DNA of 64,000 nucleotides, from the NCBI RefSeq assembly GCF_000006565.2, contig NC_031471.1, positions 1,924,661-1,988,660 of the forward strand. The letters are read 5' to 3'. The position numbers were made by a program, and so were the translations under genes. Below, in pieces: positions 48,000 through 57,900 of this stretch (its first letter is position 1; each line of letters starts with the position of its first letter). Source of the DNA: Toxoplasma gondii ME49. Lineage: Eukaryota > Apicomplexa > Conoidasida > Eucoccidiorida > Sarcocystidae. Below the pieces are notes generated by a model. The model had not been told where the DNA came from. It did no database searches and was given only the letters and a program-made list of their open reading frames with translations.

Positions 48000-50900
48000 A
48001 TGTCTGTGTCGCCTCCGTCGCCGTCGAAGCCTTCGTCGCCGTCGAAGCCTTCGTCGTCGCGCGGAAGCCGTCGAGGGCGGTTCACATCCGCAGAGAAGGC
48101 GAAGATTCTCGCGGCTCTCGAGGAGTACGCGGGCGCCTGGGGGTACGGATCGGTGAAGGAGGCTGTGGTGGACCTGTGCGAACCTGCGCGTCGCGACTCC
48201 ACGCGCACAGCTGCGGCGAAGCGAGACAGGTTCGCGGCGCTCGCGCGCTGTCTCCCCGATCGACCTCCGTCCTCCGTCTACCTCTTCGTCCGACGGACGC
48301 TCTCCGTCGCGCTGCAGGTGAAGAAGAAGGGTGCGTGGAGCAGCGAAGAAGTCAGGACGCTGGTGGAACTTGAAAAGGAGCTTCGAACTACGCATCCTGG
48401 CGACCGCTTCGCGAGGATCGCACATGCGCTGAACAGAACCGCCTGCGGTGTGTACGACAAGTGGAAGGAGTTGCAGCCTCGCCTCCTCGCAGTGGAGGAA
48501 GAGAAGAAGAGAGGAGAGAGGCTGGACGAACGGAGTGGAGAGGACCGGGAAGCTGGACCGCTTGGCGCGGAAGCTCGTGGACAGGCCGACAGCGAAGATC
48601 CCGAAGGAAGGACAGAGGCTCGAGGAGGTTTGCCTCGCTCGGCCGAGGAGGCCGGCCAGCTTGCCCTCGCTGACCTGCCAACTGCCGGAGAGAAGGACTT
48701 GGCAGAGGGGTGTCTCGCGAGTTCTGGGGCCTCCAGCAAGCGGAAGCGACGAAGAGATGTCCGGAGAGAAGAAGCGCGGCGCTACCAGGCACTCCTGGAC
48801 GCGCCGGAGGCGTTGCCGGCGACGACGCTTGTGCTGTATCGCAGACCGACGAGCATTCCGGCCTCGCACCTCGCTGCGCTGTGGCAGCAGATCCAAGAAG
48901 TCTCTGGGGAGACACTGCCTGCATGCGGCGTCAAGTGGAGATACCTCCAGTCGCGGTTCTATCCGCAGTCGACGGCCTCGCACCTCAGACTCCAGTACAC
49001 CTTCAACATAGTGCCTGTGGAGCTCGCCAGACGCATGGGCGTCCCCTCCGCGCTCCCCGTGCTGCTTCGCCGCGCCGTCCGGTGTATGTACACCCGACTG
49101 AAGCGGGAGAGTGCGGCGCGGCGCGCGCGCGCCTTCGCTTCCGAGGGCGCAGGGCGCGGCGAGCGGACTGCGAGCAAGGTGGAACTGCTGGGTCTGGAGT
49201 GCATGGCGGACGGTGCAGGGCAGGGTGCAGGGCAGGGTGCAGGGGAGGTGCGGGACGCAGGGGAGGCGCGGGACGCAGCCGGGACTTTCGGCGAGCACTC
49301 GGAACTGAATTGCATGCGCTCAGAGCCTGCAGAGGAGAGTCTGAGTGGCTTCACCGACGTCGCCTGTCTGGACATCGCGCCCTACTGTCCCCCCGCGCTC
49401 CTGACCTGGGCGTTCAGGAACACGGTGAGGTCAATGTGCCCACCGAAGGAATGTTCTTTCGCGGAGCGCCGCGGCCGGAAGGTGGAGAACGGCGCGGGAG
49501 CAGAAGCAGAAGGGCAAGGCCCAACGTTGGGGGAGAGCAGCGAGGAGGACAGGAGGAAGGGAAGGAGACTGCGAGACTATCCTGCGTTCCGGAGACTGAA
49601 GTTCGCGCCGGGTGAGCGGCTGAGTCTGGCGCAGCAGACGCGCCTTCTCGCCTGCCACTTGAAGATGCTGGGGAAACGCGTGAGCAAGCGGCGAGACGAG
49701 TTTCTCTTCCTCAGGGGCGCCCTGACCTGCGAGGACTTGGCTGCCGCGGTGCGGCGCGCCATTCGCAGACGCGCGAAGAAACGCAGCGAGACCGAGACGG
49801 AGAGAGAAGAAGAAGAAGAAGAACACGAGGCGCATGCGGAGGGCAACTCGGCTGCGGCGAGAGACGAACGAGGAAAAAGAAAAAGACTCGCGCAGGCGGC
49901 TGCTCGCGACAGAAAGAAGAGAAGACGCGGCGCAGGTGAAGTCCGAGAAGGCGAGGAAAAACGCGAAGAAGCAAAGCAGGAAGCAGAGCAGGAAGCACAG
50001 CGAGAGGAGGAAGAAGACGAGCGAGAAGAAGAAGACGAACGAGAAGAAGAAGGGGGAGAGTTCACGGATGGAGTCACCGGTGGGGATTCGTCGTCGGAGA
50101 GTGAGGACGAGACGGAGGAAGACCGGAGACTGGAGGCTGAGGAGCAAGAGAAAGAGCGCCTTTTGGGGGAAGAAGAGAAACAGGCAAAGTGGCGAGAGGA
50201 GGCGCGACAGCTGGGGCGTCGGGGAGTTCTCGCGGTGCTGAGGAAGAAGGGATGCAAAGAACTGAAGCGCCTGAAATCTTACAATGAAAGATTCTTCACA
50301 TTTGGCCGAAAGGACACCGGCGCAACGCACGCTCTCGTACCTGTTGTCGCTGGACGCGAAGTTGCCTCTTCGCTTCCGTTGCTCGGACTGGGGGAAAACA
50401 ATTCGCCGCTTCTCTGCACCTCTCCGTCTCCGGTGTCGCCTGTCTCGTCTCCAGGGCGGAGCAAGAAGAGGACGGCGTCGAGCAGGCGAGAAGGAGGAGG
50501 CCGAGAAGACTCCAGTTCGCAGACACTTGCCATCTGCGACAGAGACACCGACGTCGCAGACGAACTGGACGAAGAGGAAGAGACAGAAGCTCTCCGAGGC
50601 GAAGAAGGCGCAGAAGCAGACGGAGTGGAGGAAGAGGAAGAGAGAGAAGCTCTCCGAGGCGAAGAAGGCGCAGAAGCAGACGGAGTGGAGGAAGAGCATG
50701 GAGAAGAGACAAGACAGAGTGGCAATGAGGGGGAGGAGACACGAGAGGGAAGTTGGAGGGCGTCAGGAGCGGGAGAAGAGACAGAGGCAGAAGGGAAGAC
50801 GACGAGAAGAGAAGACGAGGAAGAGTCGAACGAGAAGAGGACTGGGGAGTGTGCAGAGAAGAAGAGAGAAGACGAAGTCTACGTGACGACGCCTAAGAAG

Positions 50901-53438
50901 CGGAGACGGAGGGGCGACGGCGAGGCGGGAGACGAGAGGGAGAGTGAGCATGCGAGACGAGGGGGACAGTTTTCGAGAGAAGAGAAATATTGTTTGGAGA
51001 TTCGCAGAGAAAAAGCAAACACAGAAGAGACAGAGAACGTCTCGCTCGACGAAGAGACGACCGCAGAGAAGAGACGCGTGAAGCCAGTTCTCGCGCCTCC
51101 TGCTTCGGCGCCTGAGGAGAAGAGACGAGCGGAAGAAGAAAGGGAGAGCCGAGAGAAGGACGAATCAACAGAAAGAGACAAAGAGAGGAAAGAGGCGGAA
51201 GGAGACGCAAAAGAAGAACAAGAGCGACAGGGAGATGTGCCAGAAGACTGGAGAGGCGACGGTGCACTCATGCTCACTGTCTCTGACGAAGAAGACGAGG
51301 AAGAAGAAAAGGAAGCGAAAGACAAAGAGGAGAATGAAGAGGAAGAGGAGGAGGAAGAAGAGGTAGAAGAACAGAAGAACGGTGAACAAAAAGAGGGGGA
51401 AGACGTACAAGAACGTACGAAAGCAGACCAAGAAGGCGAACAAGAACAACAAGACGGAAGACAAGAAGAGGAGCAGGGAGACGAGAACGAAGCACATGAA
51501 GACGGGCACCACAAAGAGACGAGAGAAGGAAGAAAGGAAAGAGAAGTCGAGACAAGAGAGAAGGGCGATCGTGAAGGACAGAGAAGGGAAAACAGCGAAG
51601 ACGATGCAGAAGAAGAGAGAGAAGAACGGAGAGAAGAAGAGAAAGAAGAACGGAGAGACGAAGAGAAAGAAGACCGGAGAGAAGACAGAACTGTTGGTAC
51701 AGGACATGACCGCCCTGAGCAGCAGAGACAGGAGTTTGAGGAAGAGAGGAGAAAACAGGATGAGCATGAGGAGAAACGAGCAGAGACGATTGAGAAGCGA
51801 AAGAAGGCGAAGGAGAAGAAGAAGAGACACAGCAAGGAAAGCCAGATCTCAAGGGAAGAGGGACATCGAAGTGAAGAGAAGGATCTCGATGCCTCCGACC
51901 TCGACGGAGGCGCTGCAAATGTGGAAAACAACAACTCCTTGCTAGGAATGCAGCAGCAAGAACATGGGGTGTACGAGAAGCGACAGAAGAAAGACAGAAA
52001 AGTGAAAAAAGATAAGGGAGACAAGGAAGACAGAGAAGAAAGAAGACAGAAAGACAACGAAGAGGATAGCACTGAGAGAGGAAGATCAAGGGAAGACGAT
52101 GAAACGTCGCTGAAGAAGAAGGAGAAGAAGAAGAAGAAGAGAGAGAAGCATCTTCTCGCAAGCGAGGACATGCAGTCCTCGGAGAGTTTGTGTATCTCTG
52201 GGGCTTCTCAGCGTGGTTTCGAAGAGCAGACAATTTTTGGAAGAAGGACAGAGACGGACTTAGGAGAGGAGAAACCTCCTTCGATTCGCGGCGGTTTGGA
52301 GGTTGAGGAATCTTTTGCAAGTCTTCCAAGGGATGAGGAAGAAGACAATGCAGAAGAGCAGGAAAGCGTGAGCGAAGAAGCCTTGGGACCGACCGTAGAA
52401 CGCGTGGAAGAGAGGAAGACGGTGAAGAAGAAGAAGAAAAAGAAGCGCAGTCTTGAGTCTTCAGAAGCTCGTGCAAGCGGCCCTTGCGTCCAGGAGCAGA
52501 CCGAAGGCGAGAGAGGAGAAGACAAAAGACGAGAAGAAACCGAAAAGAGGAGAAAAGGACAGGAGGGGAGAAAAGAGAGACGCGAACGAAGTCATGCAAG
52601 AGAAGCGAGAGAAGCGAACGAGGTGTCTGTCGACGGAACTGCCTGCGTTGAAGCTCTTCACAAAGAAGAGAAGCAGAAAGAGGACTCGAGAGAGGACGGA
52701 GACAAGCGAGGTGGTGACTCAAGTGCTAAGAAGAAGAAGCGAGCGAAATTTGCTGGGGTCGCAGAAGACCTCGCCAGCGCCTCAGGTTTCCCCAGCATGT
52801 CATCCAAGGAGGCAGAGAAACCATCAGCAGAAGCGGGAGGCGAGAGACAAGATAGAAGCGAAGAAGATCCAGAGCTCGAACTGGGTCTCTCTGCGCCAGT
52901 GCGCTGTGACGAAGACTCTTCCTCACGAGATCAAACGCGACGCGTAGGAGAAGACAGACGAAGGGAGGACCAGAAGGACGAAGGAGAGAGACAGCAAGTA
53001 GTTGAAGAAGAGAAAAAGAAGAAACGCGTCCGGTTTCGTGAGGAGGCGACAGGGAGGCATGGCTTCGAGACTGAAACCTCCGTGGTCCAGAGGAACTTTG
53101 CTTGCTCTGGCAGCGACGACGGTGTCTCTTTCGGTGTCTCTTTGTCGACAGCAGAGAATTCAGGTGCAGGAGGGGTGGAGCGAGACTCGGACGAAAGTGG
53201 AGAGGTCATGCGTCGACACGAGGGTGTGCAGGGAGAGTGTCTCCTTTCGGCAAGCGTCCTTTCGGGAGAGAAGAAGAAGAAAGACAAGAAGAAGAAAGAC
53301 AAGAAGAAAGAGAAGAAGAGAGCTCGCGACAGGGGAGAGCGCGAGACGGAGGAGGAAGAACAGGACGGATGTTCAGATGAGGCGAAAGACCGGAAACAAC
53401 TCAAGGCGCGAAAAGGAGACAGGATCCGTGAGGCGTAG
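48000..53438 (+). CDS. Large Myb/SANT nuclear protein resembling RNA polymerase I terminator TTF1/Reb1
   Basis: This is a single open frame of 1812 residues; no intron is needed. The N-terminal third carries Myb-type repeats in the TTF1/Reb1 arrangement. Repeat 1 (GRFTSAEKAKILAALEEYAG, about 26-100) ends in LSVALQVKKKGAWSSEE. Repeat 2 is about 110-158 (VYDKWKELQP). A further repeat-like helical block lies at about 260-325 (LWQQIQEVSGETLPACGVKW). Such proteins bind rDNA terminators and related sites, stop Pol I and block replication forks, so a nucleolar role is inferred. After about residue 598 the protein is almost entirely Glu/Lys/Arg/Asp, with repeated Lys clusters (for example VKKKKKKKRS), which suggests a disordered nucleolar tail. 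Within it are an exact 60-bp tandem duplication and PP1-docking-like KRVRF. It could be another Myb-family chromatin factor. Long antisense open frames across the tail arise from its GAA/GAG bias. Confidence 0.82.
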   Translation: MSVSPPSPSKPSSPSKPSSSRGSRRGRFTSAEKAKILAALEEYAGAWGYGSVKEAVVDLCEPARRDSTRTAAAKRDRFAALARCLPDRPPSSVYLFVRRTLSVALQVKKKGAWSSEEVRTLVELEKELRTTHPGDRFARIAHALNRTACGVYDKWKELQPRLLAVEEEKKRGERLDERSGEDREAGPLGAEARGQADSEDPEGRTEARGGLPRSAEEAGQLALADLPTAGEKDLAEGCLASSGASSKRKRRRDVRREEARRYQALLDAPEALPATTLVLYRRPTSIPASHLAALWQQIQEVSGETLPACGVKWRYLQSRFYPQSTASHLRLQYTFNIVPVELARRMGVPSALPVLLRRAVRCMYTRLKRESAARRARAFASEGAGRGERTASKVELLGLECMADGAGQGAGQGAGEVRDAGEARDAAGTFGEHSELNCMRSEPAEESLSGFTDVACLDIAPYCPPALLTWAFRNTVRSMCPPKECSFAERRGRKVENGAGAEAEGQGPTLGESSEEDRRKGRRLRDYPAFRRLKFAPGERLSLAQQTRLLACHLKMLGKRVSKRRDEFLFLRGALTCEDLAAAVRRAIRRRAKKRSETETEREEEEEEHEAHAEGNSAAARDERGKRKRLAQAAARDRKKRRRGAGEVREGEEKREEAKQEAEQEAQREEEEDEREEEDEREEEGGEFTDGVTGGDSSSESEDETEEDRRLEAEEQEKERLLGEEEKQAKWREEARQLGRRGVLAVLRKKGCKELKRLKSYNERFFTFGRKDTGATHALVPVVAGREVASSLPLLGLGENNSPLLCTSPSPVSPVSSPGRSKKRTASSRREGGGREDSSSQTLAICDRDTDVADELDEEEETEALRGEEGAEADGVEEEEEREALRGEEGAEADGVEEEHGEETRQSGNEGEETREGSWRASGAGEETEAEGKTTRREDEEESNEKRTGECAEKKREDEVYVTTPKKRRRRGDGEAGDERESEHARRGGQFSREEKYCLEIRREKANTEETENVSLDEETTAEKRRVKPVLAPPASAPEEKRRAEEERESREKDESTERDKERKEAEGDAKEEQERQGDVPEDWRGDGALMLTVSDEEDEEEEKEAKDKEENEEEEEEEEEVEEQKNGEQKEGEDVQERTKADQEGEQEQQDGRQEEEQGDENEAHEDGHHKETREGRKEREVETREKGDREGQRRENSEDDAEEEREERREEEKEERRDEEKEDRREDRTVGTGHDRPEQQRQEFEEERRKQDEHEEKRAETIEKRKKAKEKKKRHSKESQISREEGHRSEEKDLDASDLDGGAANVENNNSLLGMQQQEHGVYEKRQKKDRKVKKDKGDKEDREERRQKDNEEDSTERGRSREDDETSLKKKEKKKKKREKHLLASEDMQSSESLCISGASQRGFEEQTIFGRRTETDLGEEKPPSIRGGLEVEESFASLPRDEEEDNAEEQESVSEEALGPTVERVEERKTVKKKKKKKRSLESSEARASGPCVQEQTEGERGEDKRREETEKRRKGQEGRKERRERSHAREAREANEVSVDGTACVEALHKEEKQKEDSREDGDKRGGDSSAKKKKRAKFAGVAEDLASASGFPSMSSKEAEKPSAEAGGERQDRSEEDPELELGLSAPVRCDEDSSSRDQTRRVGEDRRREDQKDEGERQQVVEEEKKKKRVRFREEATGRHGFETETSVVQRNFACSGSDDGVSFGVSLSTAENSGAGGVERDSDESGEVMRRHEGVQGECLLSASVLSGEKKKKDKKKKDKKKEKKRARDRGERETEEEEQDGCSDEAKDRKQLKARKGDRIREA
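50581..50700. repeat. 60-bp tandem duplication inside the TTF1-like gene
   Basis: Two 60-bp units, 50581-50640 and 50641-50700, are almost identical and encode the 20-residue unit beginning EALRGEEGAEADGVEEE twice, in frame. Confidence 0.95.
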
Positions 53439-54981
53439 ACGGCAAGCGAGCGAGAAAGCAACCGCAAAGGCGGATTCTCCAAAAGGAAAAGAGGAAGAAA
53501 GAGAGGAGAAGGTGGGCAGCTGACCCAGATAAGAGTGTCAAATTGAAGGCGAAGAAAAACATCCAGAAGAGGGAGAAAACGGAGAGAACAATTCAGTTCG
53601 ACGTGAACTGATGATGAACTCTCAAACGCTGTTCTGCCCTTGCATTGCATTCGAGTCTGCACCCTCTTTACCTATAACAAATATACAAGTATACAGATGT
53701 ACCTCTGGACCTGTCAAGGCGTACTGGTGTACTGGTGATGAATGAGTCTCTCGATCGAAAGCACTGTGTTCGTCACGCCAAGTAGAGGATCAGAGAACAG
53801 GCAGTGTTCATTGTCTCTTTTTCACGTTTGTCATGTCCTGCTTTTTCTTGCGTTGTCATGCCTGTCTGCGGTTGTTTTCAATCCGCTCTGTCCCCGACCT
53901 CTGCTGTGGAAAATTCGTTTTTGGCTTAACATTCGTGCATCATGCACTGAATTCCTTTTTCTCTTTGCGGTACCGAGTAGCCGCTGTTGCTGTCAGGAGC
54001 GTTCAGGGAACACACGCTAAGGCAGTCCTGTTGGCTGAACTTCGCTGGACAAAGATATGGAAGCACAGTTTTAAGCACTGGTCGAGACACAGCCCTCACA
54101 GCAAAGGATGAGAGACTTTATGGGCTAGGCCTGGTCGTTCTTTGCAAACTCCAGTGGGGATTTTGCACAAGAAAATCCGCGCAAACTGACTGTGAAACGG
54201 ACCTCTCTGAACGTGGGGAAACTCAAACAAAGGGGTCGACGCCGTTCGCTTCCCAGTTGCTCTCGGAAACTCGTTTTCACTTGCTGTGCGATCGGTCTAG
54301 CGGAGAGAGGGCGAGTCTCCAAGTGACGCTGATCAACCGGAATCCCAGCGAACACATTTCCTCTCCAGTGATGTCTCTACACGTTTTGTTATTGTAATGG
54401 TACAAATGGTAAACAAAGGACTCATCAACTCAGACTGAAGAGTCGACGCAAATCAGAGAAGGATTTCTCCTTTCCTCGTCTTAAATTCCTCGGTCAGTCG
54501 GGGCACAGGAGTCTGGATGTTTCGCTTAAAGAAGATCCGCAGCTGCAGGATGTCAAACACCCATCGGGGTTTCACGAACGAAAAACTCGGATGTCTTGTG
54601 CTGCTTTGACGGGACTTCTCCGAACGACTGCTTCCACTCTTTTCAACAAAAGTTGGTTTTGTATTTCGGCAAAAAGACTTCGTTTCCCTTTCCAGAGAAC
54701 TGCCTCACGTACACGCAAACAACGAAACCCATGAAATTCTGCTCTTGCTTTCTCCAACCTCCCTTCTCGTTCTCGCCAACTTGTGTACTTCCCTGTTTTC
54801 AGTTGCCTTTGTCCCGATCTGTCTCTGTGTGTCTGTTCCTCTCGTGGCGTTCCTTTTTTCTTCACCTCGTTCTCAACACACACCCCTCCGTACAGATGAT
54901 CTACTATGTATTATGTGTGACATTCCAGTTTCTCTCTGAAGTTTGTCTTGGACCGCTCCGGCTTCCAATGAGAGTAGCCTC
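53439..54981. other. Convergent region between the TTF1-like gene and the kleisin gene
   Basis: This should contain both 3' ends. A 103-residue minus-strand frame at 54572-54883 was considered as an extra kleisin 3' exon, but no good junction supports it. Nothing else stands out. Confidence 0.5.
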
Positions 54982-57900
54982 TCACGCACCCACAACCCAC
55001 TGTGCGCCGTCTGCGTTTCTGTGAGCTTGTTGTTTTTCTGTTGCACAGCCTTCAGGGCTCTTTTCAGCAGGCGGGCTGCCGGCAGAACTGTGGTCGGCAC
55101 TCTGATCCTCAAACAGGATTTCTTTCGTGCCGCAAATAAACAAAGTTTCGTGGTGAGTTCGTGTGTGCGGAACCGACTGCGCTTGTGTGAGGAGAATTTC
55201 TCCGCGACAGTGGAGAGAGAGGAGGTGCAAAAACGCCTTTGCCGCTGTCGAAGGCCGTACGCGGCCATCCGGGACGACCTCGTGGAAGGCGAGTTTTGCG
55301 ATGAGTTTTTTTTCTGGCGAAGTGGACTCTTCTCGCGCCTCAGTGCCAGGTCCGCGCGACAAGCAAGGCAACCGCTTGCAGTTTGCCCGCGCTGAGGGGG
55401 AAAAATCCGGGGAGTCCCTTTCTCCGCTCGGTTCCTCCCCCAGGTCCCCCCGGGAAAGCAGCACTTTCCGTCTCAACAGAGCGTAGAGGAAACTCCGAAA
55501 CCCTTCACGGGTAGCTGTGTCTCTCCCGTCTCTCTCACTTTGTCGTGGCGTGTCGTCGCTCTCACCCATCCCGTCTCGTGTACTCTGGGAAGAAAGCGCG
55601 CAAGACAGTGACGACGACATAGCTGGCGCGGACCGAGATGTCCAGGCTGCTCGACTCGTGGGCGCCAGGTTCTTTTCTTTTCCAGCATGTTCAATGGAAG
55701 AAAGCCCGCCCTTGCTTCGATCCTCTATTGGGCCTCCTCCGGGGTGAGCTAGGGAGGTGAGCAAGCCCAGAGGCCGTGGAGAGTGCTCTGGAGTAACATT
55801 TTCTTCGCTACCACTTGCTGCGGTGCTCGAACGCCGAGCTGCGACACTGGAGGCGTCGTTGGCAAGCTCGCTCTGGTCGCTTTTGTCCGGGAAATCGAAA
55901 AACAAGTCGTCAGACACACGGTCCGACAGACTCGCGGCTCCCGACGAAGACACACACGAGACACTCGCGGGGTTCAGGAGGTCCTCGGCATTCGGCCTGA
56001 AGGATATGTACTGGTGAAGGAGTTGGGAAGAGTTTCGCGTTCGAGTAAAACCACCGTGCTTTGCCCTCATGTCGTGAGACGTGTACGCTCCCTGCGTTAG
56101 GCTGCTGCTGTCAAAGAGGCCCCGGAGAATCTCCACATAGTCGCTGCTGCTCGTTCCGTCGCTGCAGGGCTGCAGCGCATTTTCGGCCTCTCTTGAGCCG
56201 GACAAAGGTCCGAGACGGGAAAGAATTTCTGAGGAAGAAGCGGCGCTCTTTGGGGGTTTTCGCGCGGCCGGACGACACTCGAAAAAGCTGCTTTCGTCGA
56301 TTGTCTCGTCGACCCAGGAAACGCCCTCCCCGGGTACCACGTTTTCGGTGAGTCGGGAGCCGTCGACAGGAGGGTTCCTCAAAGTCCGCTCGCGGTCAGA
56401 TTCAGGTTCAGCCAGAAACGATCGGAAACTCGGCACACTGTGCTGCTTGAGAAACCATGGAATCGCCGCTCGCGAAGCTTCTTCCCAAGAGCAACGCCAC
56501 TGACACGCAGATGTCGAGGAAGGCTCGTAGGCGCCTCCGGGAAAGGCAGACAAATCTGTGGAGTTTTTCGTCGGTATGGCTCGGCGATGCATGCGGGAAA
56601 ATGCGTGGTCGCCATCACACGACTCGTGAGAATGTTTTCTCGATTGTTCCGTAGGCGATTTAGACCTGCGTCGAGACGAAAAAGGGTTTGCTGCCGGGGA
56701 ACCTCCAGGAATGTCCGTATGAAGTGCCAGCAAAGACAGCGGCGGATCGCACTGCAGCTGCACACAAAGAAGAAAAATGGAACCCCGACCACACACACGG
56801 GGCAAACATGCATTTTAATCGAGCGATAACATCGTCCAGGAAACGTTTTTGATCTGCACAAGAGGGGATCGGTATGCCGTGTCCAAGGATGCTAATGCCT
56901 CAGCTTATTTGATAACCGAGTAACAACTTGACTGCACAGGTGGACATAGTCAATCTTTGTACGGTGTGTACCTCCTTGGCTCCTCAGTTTGAGTTGAGGA
57001 GTCCTGGTTGAACTGTGTAAATACAATTGTGTCGTGTTTCCACCGAAACCACTGAGATTACGAAGTTACGGGTTTGAACTCGTGAGTGTCTCTCTCCATT
57101 GCTAGATTAAAAAAAGAGTGTGGCGTCGATGAGTGCTTCCAGCCGCAAAAGGGAAAGGCAGCAAACGTGGGCTGTCGATACGACGGGCATGATCTGGAAG
57201 AAACGCGCGGACAGAAAAACGCAGTGGAAACCAGGGAGGCACACTCATTGTTTCAGAAGATGCAAATTTGGAAAAGGGGAAGGCAGACGTTCTCCTTCGT
57301 CTATCTCATCCTTCCCGTCAGCCACTTGTTAGTCTCGATTCCTCCACTTTTCCGCGATCTCAGCCTCACATTAGACAGACGGATCTGACTTGTTAGAATG
57401 CTGCGAACACAGTCTTTTCCGTGAAACTGAGGCTCGATCACGAGTCGACTTCCCTCTCCAGCCATTACTGTTGCTTTGCTGGTCTTCTGTGTAGACGCTC
57501 ACCAAGCCGAGCATTGGAGAAGACAGGTGAAATCGAATAGTCAGGAGAGCGAGTGTCTGTGCATGCTCAATCTGTGCTTGCAGCGAGTCGACATGGTTCC
57601 AGAACTCCTTCCACTGTCTCTGCTTCTCCGACAGAGAGAGAGTGGGAGAAATGAGCAGCGAAGGAAGTCCCGGAGAAGCGAAGGCAACTCGATCCCACAG
57701 AACCTTCCGGCTGGCCTGAAGAGGAACTCACAGTGTTCGAGACAGAGCAATAGCAAAGTTTGGGAAACCAGAAAGAACACCAAGGAAATGTGTGAAAACC
57801 CTATCCCCCCGAATTCTCTTCCACTCTCGACAGACTCGACAGAGTCCCATTCTGTGTGTCTTACAGAATACGTACGATCCCAACAGCTCGATACAGTACG

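Noticed and set aside
50879..52722. Long minus-strand open frames (over 400 residues) across the TTF1-like gene
   Set aside because: They are the antisense of GAA/GAG/AAG-rich coding sequence, giving Ser/Leu/Phe-rich translations without domains.
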